From the NCBI GenBank assembly GCA_036345935.2, contig JADWOT020000009.1, positions 11,623,899-11,687,898 on the forward strand: a stretch of 64,000 nucleotides of DNA, given 5' to 3'. The notes beneath the pieces are model-generated. The model made no database searches. It had not been told where the DNA came from and saw only the letters and a program-made list of their open reading frames with translations. Shown here piece after piece: positions 24,320 through 35,269 of the stretch. A program made the translations under genes and the position numbers. Each line of letters opens with the position of its first letter. Position 1 is the stretch's first letter. Source of the DNA: Taenia hydatigena. Taxonomy: Eukaryota; Platyhelminthes; Cestoda; Cyclophyllidea; Taeniidae.

Positions 24320-27300
24320 TTAAATCGCATGAGCGATGTCCCGTCTTACCAGGCCAATACCAACACCTGTTGAGAGTTTGAGCAAAAGGATAACGAGGGA
24401 CTCGTAAACGACGGAGGTAGCGATAAACATGGGTGTAAGGAAAACAAGTAGCGAAGCAAACAATGAAAAGCCGTCCTTAACAACCCCGGACATTTGTCGT
24501 TCACAATCAATGAGCAGCCAGTTGAATTAGATAAAAATGACAAGTATAACCCTGTTGAGCGTCCCTAAAAGGTTGCAATAAGCTCGGAATCACGCATATA
24601 GAGTCAGTGACAGTACTTTTTGGTGAGCAAATTCTAACCAGTTGGAAGATTGGAAAGTAAAACGAAGAAGAGAGTCCTGCCAAAGGTATGTTATGTTTTT
24701 TGAGCATAACAGAACAAATGATCCCACCTGAGATATGAACGAGGCGCCAGAGCCGATGAGTGTGCGATGAGTGCCCGGCCACCGGAACCACAGGTGACCC
24801 CACCGACGACCAACCAAAGCCGCCACGCTGTCACCCAGCGCGATTGTTATCACACCACTCCAAGCCTGAGGTGGCGTTGCTAAATGAGAAAAAAAGTGGA
24901 TTCAGGATTTATCGGCTGTTGCAAGACCATCTACACAGAGACACCGAAAGGCAGTTGACATCAAAGAAGGTGTCCCTCGAACTCTAATAGAGGATTCAAT
25001 GAATGACAATTTTTAGCTTTTATGCGTAAAATCCTGATCTTGCTACTTGGGGCCACAAGTCACACATACGTGACATAATTAATGAGTCGAAAAATAATTA
25101 GATTGCGGAGAAAAAAAACAAAGTAGGAATAAGCGGTGTTGTGACGGGCCAATAAAATGCCTCATAGGCCAAAAACTATAGTTTAAACATGTTTCAAAGA
25201 CAGTAGAACGTCTGACGGCGTTTCGTAAAGTTACAAACGAAACATTGCCTGATGCTGTTCTGCGTTTGGGGGAAGTGTCACAATAAGTATGATAGGACTC
25301 TGAACTCCCGTAAATACATTAGCCATTTGTCGACACCTCTACTTCCTGCATATCCTCAGGCGTTAATTGGAATGCATCATTTGTGCTCTGCCAAAGCATT
25401 TTAAATGGGCTCCATTCCTCCCATACATTTATGATGAAGTTATGCATGGAAATTTGGAGCTCTTTCAAGCTAAACTTGGTCTGTATTTTTTTACAAATGC
25501 GCATCTCCCCGCCACCTTTTAGTTCCGAATTTGGACAGTTGTTCATACAATTACATGGATAAACTATTACTAACTGATTACTGTCTTTCAGGCGATAAAA
25601 GAGCGCTACTTGTCAAAGATGGGAGTCATTACTTTTCCAGCCAGCAAGATGGGGAAGTCGTTCTTTTTTTTGTGCTTTTATAGCTTTGCACTAACCTTCA
25701 GGAACTCTACAGTACCATTAAGATGACAAAACCCGTGTTCTTAAAATGAATTTGAATGGGTGCATCGGTGGGCTGCTGCAATGTTCCTTACTCAAGGTGA
25801 CATCCGGTACTGCGGCTCTAAACCAAGTATTTCATCCCTAACGTTAGTGATTTAACGATGGAAAAAGTTTCTTCCAGTTTATTTTCCGAGTATCTCAAGT
25901 CGAAAAAACGCAAGACTTACAGCCACCTTGAGACCACGAATAGCAGAAATTCCAAACCGGGAGGCTCAAGCCAAGAAGCAAAGCGATGGGAGTGAAAATG
26001 AGTTCACCACTATCTCGTGAGTCTCTAAAGGGTCCTAGTACATCATTCAGAAATTTGGACAACGCTGGAGGCTAGAACAAAAAAACGAGCATCATAGAGG
26101 CCAAAATGCTTTACCTTTACGCCGACTTTATTAAAAAACTGGAATATTTAAATAGCATGATATGCCAATGGGTCGAGCGATCATGGAAGCAATGTACATT
26201 CACTATACGAAAGTAATCAAGTCAAAGAAATCAAGCTGGAAATCCACAATAGATTAAATATGTTCACTAACTGAACCTAAGTCAATCGTCTCATTAGAGA
26301 CTGGGTAGAGGATAAAACTGATTTCATCAGTTTATAAGATCACCGAGAATGAAGTGATGAGTTAGTTGGAAATTTGGTCCAACTTGTAGTGAGCGAAAAG
26401 CAGGGGACCCTTTCTGAAAAAAATGGTGAAACGTGTTTGGGAATAAAGTTTACGTGCCAGCTCTACAACGTGCCAGTAATTAAATACAGCTGGTTTCAAG
26501 TCGTTATGTCCCCTACTTTCCGTGATTAACTCGAGAAATCAGAGTCGACTGCAATTTTCATGCTCCATAACTATGAAGTGATCCAGATAAATAAATTCCT
26601 CTGACTAAAGGTAAAATAATGCTCACTCCACTTCGGCGAGTCCACTCAATCAAAAAAAACGCGAGAAGGACGAAGACAGCAGCCACTGAGAGTAGCGAGG
26701 GTGAAATAAGTAGCCCCGTAGCATAGACCACACCAGCCAAAAGATGGAAGAGTTTACGAAGAGCAAAGGGCGTTTCAGTCGGTTCATTATCCCCTTGACT
26801 AAAATAGGCCACAACCAAGACAGCAGCCACACACAAAGGTGTCCACACTGTTGTGACAAGTATGACATTCAGAGGGGTAATTAAATTTGCGACAAACTGA
26901 AGGGGTTCAAAGTGGAGGGCAGACATGGGATCAAAGTAATACCTCTCGTTTACAAGGCGGGCAGCAAAATCAGACAGCAGAGACCACAGCCAGATCACAG
27001 CGGTAGAAAGCATTCCAAAGGTCATGCAACTAGGTGCCATTTTAAGGCGTTCAATTGTGTAGCCACAGAGCAGAGGGATGATGAAGAAAACAGTGTTTGT
27101 GTGAAAAGCGAAACAAATCTGGGCGAGAAGAATGGCCTCCCAACTTGTTAGCGAACCCGCATAGCAGGAGAGAAGTTCAATAGAGAGGAGAACGATAAAG
27201 AGGAAAGTAAGAAGAATATTGTGTGTAAAAGTCAGTTGGGCAATACGAGCACAGATAAACCAGAAAGCCAAATGGATGGTCGTTGGAATCCCCAGTTCGT

Positions 27301-27619
27301 AGAGGAAGGAGAGAAGGACAAAAGCGCCTAAAGAGGCACTTATAAGGTTCAGTGCGATAGTTTCATCGTGAAAGGAAAGGATAATGGGGACAGGGGCGAT
27401 TAACCAAGCGCCAGCTGGTGAGTCGGAGGCACGCGTTCCGGGTATGTGGTGTTTACTGTAGACGACGAGACACTCTGAAAGCAGAGCGCCACAAAGGAAC
27501 GTGCAGATGGGGAGTTTGGGCTCCTTCAGTGCATAAACAACGAACAGACTCCATCCAACGAGGGATTCTGCCAGCGGAAATTGTAATCTTTTCTTTACGA
27601 TCACAGACTCGCTGCGCAT
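24320..27619 (-). CDS. DOLK: Dolichol kinase
   Basis: Exons: 27619-26627, 26071-25921, 24879-24728, 24475-24320; all phases agree, giving about 483 residues (human 538). Dolichol kinase uses CTP to phosphorylate dolichol in the ER membrane, the last step in making dolichyl phosphate for N-glycosylation, O- and C-mannosylation and GPI anchors. Seen in sequence: a long run of hydrophobic segments in exon 1, the family core RKLFHLLAGVVY near its end, then SRDSGELIFTPIALLLGLS in exon 2 (human ERDSGPLILTHIYLLLG), and the nucleotide-site region IALGDSVAALVG..RWPGTHRTLIGS in exon 3 (human VGVGDTVASIFG..RWPGTKKTFEGT). The exon 1-2 junction keeps exactly the human spacing. Exon 4 (LFASLLVFLTPMF and VVYESLVILLL) is hydrophobic, but its match to the human C-terminus is weak, and it could instead end at a GTAAGA donor at 24350. 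The start is the first ATG after an upstream in-frame stop. Confidence 0.9.
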
Positions 27620-29222
27620 ACCAATTGATTCTTCAGTGGAATCGTCTACATTCGTAGAGTCGCAGGTACCCTATTGCAGGACCATTTAATGCTTGAAAAA
27701 TAGCGAATGAGTTTGATCTAAACAACTTGATGAGGATCAAGAAATCTTAGGATTACAGTAGGACCTTTACAGATCTGGCGGCTTCAAATGCCTAAGTCAG
27801 TTGGTGTTTTGCATATTGTGGATCGGAAACCAACAAGTGGAATGAAGGAAATAGCACTTGGACATTATCAGGCCGGATGTGAAAGATTTAAGAACTTATA
27901 GGCAAGAGTTCCCATGCATCTATGGCATAATTGTGAAAAACAAGAGGTGAACAGGGTGTCAAAAGCATGTAAAGCTTGAGCAATAAGCATACTTCAACGG
28001 CAAATAAGGTCTCGGCAAAGAAACCCACGCCACACCAAATAGTACGCACCATTTAGGAGGCCCTGAAAAGCCGTGCGACGAGCTGGTAGCCCACCGCGAG
28101 CCAGCGGATCTAGGTATTAACCAATCCGAACAGGAAAGGTTGCATGACTAGTAACGAATTTGACAATAAGTAAAAGAACAACACCTTCTAAAACAACCAT
28201 TTTTAAAAACTCATTTAAGGTAAAATCAATTCTTTTTTAAACAACGGATTTAGGTGGTTGGTTTGAGACGCCTGTTAACTTGATTGTAGTAGCTCCTAAT
28301 TGACATGAACTTTAAGAGTAGCGTCGTAAGTTAAGCCAAAGGCAAGCCTCACCAGTTACCCATGTACTGTAGGAAAGCACTCCACTTATCTCGAGTTAAA
28401 ATGCATGAAGATGCGAAAGGCAGTGCAAGCAACAATATAGGGGAACTAGTTTTGTCGGTAATAGTTACTTCAAAACAATACAAGTTGAGAAGTAGCAATT
28501 AACATTAGACGATATGTATTTGGCCCCCAGCTGGCAGGAAATACAAAATTGCAGTGGACAGCCCTGGTTTGATAACATGCGCTTGGAGCACTGGTTCAAG
28601 TTAGCCATTTGTTCCTTACAGATATGCCTCCTATGGAGTTCACTCGATCGACCTATCCCGCCCATTCACACAAATTATTACTTCTGACAGGACATTGTAA
28701 AAATCACACCTACGACCATTTGTGGGAGAACCCGAAAGTCATAAAAGGAGATGAATATCCTAACTATTGGGAAAGTTACTTGAACCTAATTAAAATAACA
28801 TTTGCTCCCTTGGCCCAACTTTTCAACTTTGTCTGTTAGTTGCAGCAATGTGGGCTAAGACGTACATTCTAGCCAATCCACACACTAAATAAGTTTTGTT
28901 TGTTTATCGTAAATAGTCTAACATGAAACAAGTAGGCTTTTTCGGCGAAATCTTTATACAGCCCAAAGCACTGGATTTCTCAAATGAAGATTTTAAGATA
29001 GCCATGCTACCACGTCGCCTTTATCAAAGTTGTCATCCTGCACTATTGTGACTTTATTTCAAATATTTTTTGCTTAATTCTGTGCATTTAGCGTCTATTT
29101 TCGTGCATTATACTGCAGTTGTTGTCCCCAACCATGGTTACTTTAAGCACTGACTGTTCGCGATAGCCCATATTGCATAGGCCCGCATATTCTGTTGCCT
29201 GGCGTGTTTTGTGTGGTTGACG
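27620..29222. other. Divergent intergenic region between DOLK and CCT8
   Basis: This 1.6 kb separates the start codons of two genes transcribed away from each other, so it probably holds both promoters. It is AT-rich; I could not point to a specific core promoter element. No coding exon was recognised. Confidence 0.6.
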
Positions 29223-31270
29223 ATGGCTCTTCATGTGCCGAGAGTTCAGAATTATGTGTCTATGTTAAAGGAGGGCACAAGGGTAGCCGTCAGCTTCTCT
29301 TCAACTTTGTTTTAGCACTTCGAGGGCCTCGAGGAAGCAGTTTATCGCAACATAGAAGCCTGTGTGAGTATAGCGAAAACAACGCGCTCCACTTATGGCC
29401 CCAGTGGTCAGAATAAAATAGTCATAAATCATATAGGAAAACAATTTGTTACCAATGATGCCGCGACCATACTTAGGGAACTTGAGGTTCAGCATCCTGC
29501 TGCAAAAATGCTGGTCCTTGCAACTCAGCAGCAGGAACAAGAAGCTGGTGATGGAACAAACTTAGTCTTCCAATTAGCTGGTGCACTTTTGGATAATGCC
29601 AGAGATCTCCTTAAAATGGTAAACGTCGTTTGACTTATTGCCGTCCTAGGGTTTATCTGTTTCCCAGATTATTGAGGGCTATGAAATGGCTGGGAAGAAG
29701 GCTCTTCAATATTTGGATGGTAAGATGTGAATTTGCATCCATCCCTGTTAGAAATTGTCGTCAAGGAGATAAGTGATCTAAAGGATATCTCCGAAGTAGC
29801 ACCAGTCATTAAGACCTCCTTGATGAGTAAACAACTGGACATTAGTGAATTCCTTTCTCAGCTTATCGCGTCTGCTTGCAGTAAGCATCGAATTTTGGTT
29901 TTACTCTTTTCGTAGTTTCTATAATGCCCGACGACGGCAATTTCAACGTCGATAATGTCAGAGTTCTCAAGATTTTGGTAAGTCATCCAACTCCTATCTG
30001 GTATTGCTTCAAACTCATGTCTGACTTTTGCTGCTATCACAGGGTTCCGGTGTGACTAGTTCTACGATGGTTCAGGGAATGGTTTTCCGTCGAGATGTTG
30101 AGAGCGACGTTCATGCTGTTACCCAGTCAAAAATTGCTATTTACTCTTGTCCACTTGAAGCATTACAAACCGAAACCAAGGGCACCGTTTTGCTTCACAC
30201 TGCTGATGAACTAAAGGAGTTTTCGAAAGGTGAAGAGGGTCAAATGGAAAAGGTGGAATATTTGTGCTTCACTTTTTCCCATCTATTTGAGTATTTGGTC
30301 TTATGTAGCGCTTTTTTCGCATAGATCATCAACAGCATTGCTGATGCCGGCGTAAAGGTCATCGTGTCAGGTGGCAAAATTAGTGAGCTTGCGTTGCACT
30401 ATGCCAACAAACGTGGTCTTATGTTGGTACGTCTTGTGAGCAAGTTTGATGTGCGACGGCTTTGTCAAGCTACCGGTGCCACTGTTTTGCCTACACTCAC
30501 TATCCCATCGCCCGAGGAGCTGGGCTTTATAGAACAAGTTCGTATTGACGAAATCGCCGACACTAATGTTGTCATATTTGAGCAGGGTATGGTCACGTTT
30601 TTGTTATAATCTATCTCATTGTGTACATCGGTCTATGAGTGTTCATTTCAGGCTCAAGCAAGAAGCCCATGGTCACACTGATAATTCGTGGCAGCACTGA
30701 CAACATAATGGACGATATCGAGCGAGCTGTTGACGATGGTGTAAACACTTACAAGGCTTTGACTCGTTGTAAGAAGGTCGTTGCGGGTGCTGGTGCCTGC
30801 GAGATTGAGCTTGCTCGCAATCTTCTCTCCCTTGCGGACACCATACCTGGACTAGAGCAGTACGCCGTTCGCGAGTACGCTCACGCCTACGAGATTGTGC
30901 CCAAGGCGTTAGCAGAGAACGCTGGCGAGAAGGCAACAGAGATAATCGCTCAACTCTTCGCCAACCATCAGGCTGGTCAGATACACTCTGGATTTGTCAC
31001 CACTGAAAAACTCAATCCGTCCATTTGCGATGCCAAGGAGGCTAATATTCTTGATCTGCATGGCGCCAAGTATTGGGCTATTCGTTTCGCCACTAGCGCT
31101 GCGTGCACCGTTCTTCGTGTAGATCAAGTGAGTTAGCTGAGGTAAACAGCTTCTCTCCTCTTCAGTTTTTATGCAATATGAACTTTTGTCTGCCACAGAT
31201 CATAATGGCAAGGCCAGCTGGTGGTCCCAAGCCTCGTGATCCACGTGCTCCTGATGAGGATGAAAGCTAA
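29223..31270 (+). CDS. CCT8: T-complex protein 1 subunit theta (CCT8)
   Basis: Nine exons: 29223-29282, 29316-29618, 29650-29719, 29752-29880, 29916-29977, 30043-30252, 30325-30586, 30652-31127, 31199-31270. All borders are GT/AG and phases join to a protein of about 540 residues that aligns with human CCT8 from MALHVP to the end. CCT8 is one of eight subunits of the cytosolic TRiC/CCT chaperonin, which folds actin, tubulin and many WD40 proteins with ATP. Chaperonin motif matches seen: YGPSGQNK, FVTNDAATILRELEVQHPAA and GDGTNLVFQLAGALL (ATP-site region), GSTDNIMDDIERAVDDGVNT, GACEIELARN and TVLRVDQ-IIMARPAGGPKP. The first four introns are 33, 31, 32 and 35 nt, and the last four 65, 72, 65 and 71 nt. 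The start codon is fixed by the conserved MALHVP opening. Confidence 0.97.
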
Positions 31271-31872
31271 GCTTTCGGGTTCGCATTTCCCCTCAACTGT
31301 GTTTCATTGTAATGAATATTAATAATAATTCCTCACGTAAACGCATTCTGCTTCTTGATCGCCTGCATCTTCGGTTGTTAAGGGGGTGTTTGTTTCCTTA
31401 CTATTCTGCTGTGAGTTAGGAACTTTGTTGTGGTTTATGGCGGTCGATTCATCAGCATTTGTGCGATGTGTAGATAATATAAATTGGACGACTCTTGTCA
31501 CCATACCAGTGAGGGTTGTTAGCCAGATTTTTTGTGTTGAAGGTTGCCCTTACAGGAGTTGTGTCATCCTGCGCACTTGTTAAGTCGTCTTTCCCTTCCC
31601 AGATCCTGTCAACCAGATGTCCTTCGTATGGCGGTTTGAAATTGATATTGAGGGTAGATTTTTAAATGAGGTCAGACATCCCGCTATACGGTTTGACGAG
31701 TTCGTATGCTACCGTTTAGGCTGTCGATTGCGGCTATTGCAGCGTAGAATTTGCAATATGGCTTCTGGTCTCAGTCTGTCATCGTCGATGATTATGTGGC
31801 TACTTTCGGCTTTTCTGTGTTACTTTTGTTAACTATTCTTGATCGTATACTTTATCCAGCTAAATCTGTAAA
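31271..31872. other. Spacer between CCT8 and DNAJC11
   Basis: About 600 bases between two genes on the same strand. Short open frames occur but lack coding character. A pyrimidine-rich stretch with CAG ends 14 bases before the DNAJC11 ATG (ACTTTATCCAG), which could serve as a trans-splice acceptor. Confidence 0.5.
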
Positions 31873-34695
31873 ATGTACGCCGAAAGCGGCAACTCGCAGC
31901 AAACATCGGATCTCAACTTTCCAATGAACGATTCAGCCGATGCAGACGATGACGATACCAGCATGGTGGATCCCTCCCTCATCTCCTTTGTGGAAGAGCA
32001 GGCAGAGTTGGGGGGTGGGTCTTTCGCCGTTGAAAACGATGTTGAGGTGGAGGAGGACCCCACTCCTGACCTCTATGCAGTCCTTGGTGTCGCTCGTGAT
32101 GCCAATGAGGCAGAGCTCAAGGCAGCCTATAGACGTCTCTCGCGCCTTCTCCATCCGGATAAACACACGCGGGCTTCGACCGCCGCCGAGGCCGCTTTTG
32201 GGCGTCTCACGGCAGCCTACAACGTTCTCAGCGACCCTCATAGACGCGCTATCTACGACCAATATGGTTTTGGGGGTGAGTGAGACTTGAGTCTCTTACT
32301 TTGTGTAAGAATGTTCCTCGTGTACCACACAACATGAGACACTATATAGAAATCGAGGTACAATATATTTTACCATCAATTACAAAAGTGTCAGTTGCCA
32401 TTGTTCCTCCGTTTTTTGGAGGAGTTTATTTATCAACTTGAGATTTATGGGAAATGCTGTTGATATTTTAAGGTGCCATCGCTCTTGTGCGTTCGTCGCC
32501 AAGTCTAAAGGGTAGATTATAGTGCGTTACTTTTGCATGTTGAAGCGAATATGGAAGATCGAATGGAAAAATACGTCAACTTATTCACAAAAAAGCACAT
32601 GGGAAAGATGTTTTAATGAATTTTCGGGGGTCACCATCGGAAGGTATAATTCGGGATTCTGCAGTTTCACACGATTGGTTTCGTTTCAAAAATGATAGTC
32701 GTCGGAATGTTTGAATGCTAAACGGTGAAAGTAGTGCATAAAACCAGACAGTGCACGTAGTGATAGGGGGAGATATTATGTAATTGAGCTTGTTCATAGT
32801 GTTCGAACTTTGGTCCTTGTTGTTGTTACAGGTCTGCGTATTCAGGGTTGGGAGCTGGCTGTACGGGACAAATCAGCCCCAGAATTGCGTCTAGAATATC
32901 TCTTGCTGAAGCAGAAGGCAAAAGAAGCGGAAAGTGAACGTCTGCTACAGCCTACCTCCGAACTATCTTGTGGTGTCGATATCACCGACTTCTTTGACCG
33001 CTATCTCAAGGTTTTTTAGCTCTATGATTTCGCTACTCGATTATGTTTAGTTAGGTCCTCTAGACGTAAAATGATATTTTTCTCGCCTCTTTTTATTCCC
33101 ACTTAAATTTGGATCGCATAAGGAAATATTCCTTTTCGAAAATCATTACACTGATCACTTTACCCTCAGGAACCACCAGAGGAACGCATGCTCTCACCCT
33201 CCCTGTCTGTCTACGATGTCTCTCTCTCCCAGTCAGTGACGGCGCTCCGCACACCTCACAATACCGTCAGCCTTGTTGGGCAGGTGACCGCCCACAATGG
33301 AATTGGTATCGGTACGCTCTTTAGCCTTTGGGCGCACCGTCTCCCACCCAAAACACCCATTATCGGAGCCTCCTCCACCGAGGCAATTGTGAGTTGACTT
33401 CTAAGCAATTTCTCGTTTTCTAAAACATGCATTCATGTCCTTCCCTCTTTTAGCTCTCTTACGGTCGTGGGGGCTATGGTCTTGGAGCCTCTGTGAAATT
33501 GAATAAGCAGCTTCATGAACGCGTAACAGGATCTGTGGGCTTGGAGGTAGCTTCAGTGAATCGCAATAACAGTGCCATTTTCAGTCTTATTCCCGGTTTC
33601 TCGTTGGCCACCAATATCGAAGTGACACCCCACATTGTTACTCGCCTGCAGTACAAATTTAATCTCAGTGGTGGTTTCTTTAGTGAAGTGTTTTGGACGT
33701 CAGAGAAGGGTGAGCGCTCCTGCCGAGTGCAAACTCATCTACATCGTGGCACTGCCTCGCTCAAGGTTCAGTTTGAATCGCTTGTTGATTGGCCCTGGCT
33801 AAACCCCTTTCTCAAGCCATCCACCTCGAGCCGTCAGAGTTCCAAGAAGTCTTCTGCTGACTGGGAGGCAAATCTAGATGAGGAGGACGATCTCGTGCTA
33901 GAGACAATACCTCAGAAGGGGCGCATTTCTGCTTCTCTTAGCTGCAACACTTTCGATCTGCTGGAGCTGCGTGTCGGTGCCAATTGTGTTCTCTCCGAGC
34001 TGTCTCGAGTCTCAAGCGAGATATGTGTCAGTTGGCTGCGTGGTTTGAGCATGAAATTGGGCCTGCATCGAGGGGATCAATCCTACGTGTTGCAAACTAA
34101 ACTGTCGGATAGCTTAGATCCCGCTGCTTTCAGTTACGGTGTTCTAGTCCCAAGCTTAACCTACTGTCTCGTCCGCAGCCTTGTCTACGAACCGTGGGTT
34201 TTGGCACAGTTAAAGAAAGCCCAGGAAATTCGTCGTCAGCGTCTGCGAGATGAATTGCGAAAGCTGCGAAGCGAGGCCTTGGCAACACAATCTTTAATGC
34301 AGCACACTTCTGCTCGTGTGGCACAAGCCGAGAAGGAATCCAGGGGTCTTGTGATTGTTTATGCCCTCTATGGACAGCTATCACCAACAACGCCGAGTAT
34401 TCCTCTCACTGCCGACGTGGGCGGGGCTCTATCAATTGACGTGACGGTGCCGTTGCAGGCGATGGTGGAGAACCACCAGGTTCGTTTGCCCCCTGGGCGC
34501 TGGGCTGATATGCAAGGCTTCTACGATCCCTGCGCGGGCTTGGGCCGTGCGGCATGCCATGGGAAGCGTCCGCTACGCCAGCTTTTTGTTGCCTACGCTT
34601 TCAATGGCCTGCCTCATGAGGTGTGTGCTGAGGAGTCGGGAGGTCTGGCGATTCCCATGAGCAAACACCGGGTGGATGCTTTCTCTGAGCATTGA
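31873..34695 (+). CDS. DNAJC11: DnaJ homologue subfamily C member 11
   Basis: Exons: 31873-32275, 32832-33010, 33170-33388, 33454-34695. Phases match, giving 680 residues (human 559). DNAJC11 is a mitochondrial J-domain protein associated with the outer membrane and the MICOS/SAM bridge that shapes cristae. Seen: an acidic N-terminal extension (residues 1-63), a J domain at about 65-131 with the HPD motif at 94-96 (RLLHPDKH), then the family regions [26 protein letters not shown] and GSVGLEV..., a basic coiled stretch ([20 protein letters not shown]), and the C-terminal DUF3395-like part with VDVTVPLQ-type ([18 protein letters not shown]), GFYDPC and [10 protein letters not shown]. An acidic insertion near residues 400 ([12 protein letters not shown]) is absent from the human protein as I recall it. 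The last three introns shorten from 556 to 159 to 65 nt. Confidence 0.95.
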
Positions 34696-34900
34696 AGTGT
34701 TATCTCTCCTCTCGTCCTCTGCTTCCCCTTCCCTTGTAAATTCTCCTTCTCCCAAGTCTTGTCTTTCCTTGAGCCCAATGAAATAGCTGAAATTGTAGCA
34801 ATTTTTGAAGCATTGACTCACTTCGGCAAGTATTTTTGTGCACTAAAGTAGATTGAGGTCGTAATCCTTTTTTTTGTTGTAATCTCAGACTTGCTATAGC

Positions 34901-35269
34901 TTATCGCTGTCGCATGTTGCGCAGTATTTGCACGCAGAGGTGAAGGTTCTCTTTTTCATCTAGAATGCGACTCCTCAAGTCTATTTCATCTGTTCGCCTT
35001 CCAAAGTTGGGATGTGTCCAAAAGCTATGCGAGCGTGTTGCATCTGGCGTTGGGGATGGCTGATGACAATGCTGTCCAAGAGATGGGTGAATTGCAGGAG
35101 CTAAACCGACGTGACTATTTTGTGCCTTGATGTGTACGGAGGTGGTGTGCACAGCGAGGAGTCTGAAGTCGCCCGAAAGGGCACCAGGCCACGGCACTCG
35201 ACCACGAACGCAAGGAAATAGGGTCTGGATGGCAATCGCTAGTAAAGAGATACGGGTGATAGCTGTCAT
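34901..35269 (-). CDS. Putative secreted protein, possible neuropeptide precursor (122 residues)
   Basis: A single uninterrupted frame of 122 residues starts MTAITRISLLAIAIQTLFPC, which has the shape of a signal peptide. Near the C-terminal third is R-SHSFWTHPNF-GRR: a peptide ending in Gly followed by two Arg, the classic signal for dibasic cleavage and C-terminal amidation. After it come TDEIDLRSRILDEKENLHL and CVQILRNMRQR, an amphipathic, basic-ended tail. It has three cysteines, one of them in the putative signal peptide. I know no family with this mature peptide. It lies tail-to-tail with DNAJC11, whose stop is only 205 bases away. Chance openness of a frame this length is possible, so confidence is moderate. 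Confidence 0.4.
   Translation of the reverse strand: MTAITRISLLAIAIQTLFPCVRGRVPWPGALSGDFRLLAVHTTSVHIKAQNSHVGLAPAIHPSLGQHCHQPSPTPDATRSHSFWTHPNFGRRTDEIDLRSRILDEKENLHLCVQILRNMRQR

Noticed and set aside
25319..25546. 75-codon minus-strand frame inside DOLK intron 2
   Set aside because: DOLK exons 2 and 3 join directly in phase (T+CA), so nothing is missing here.
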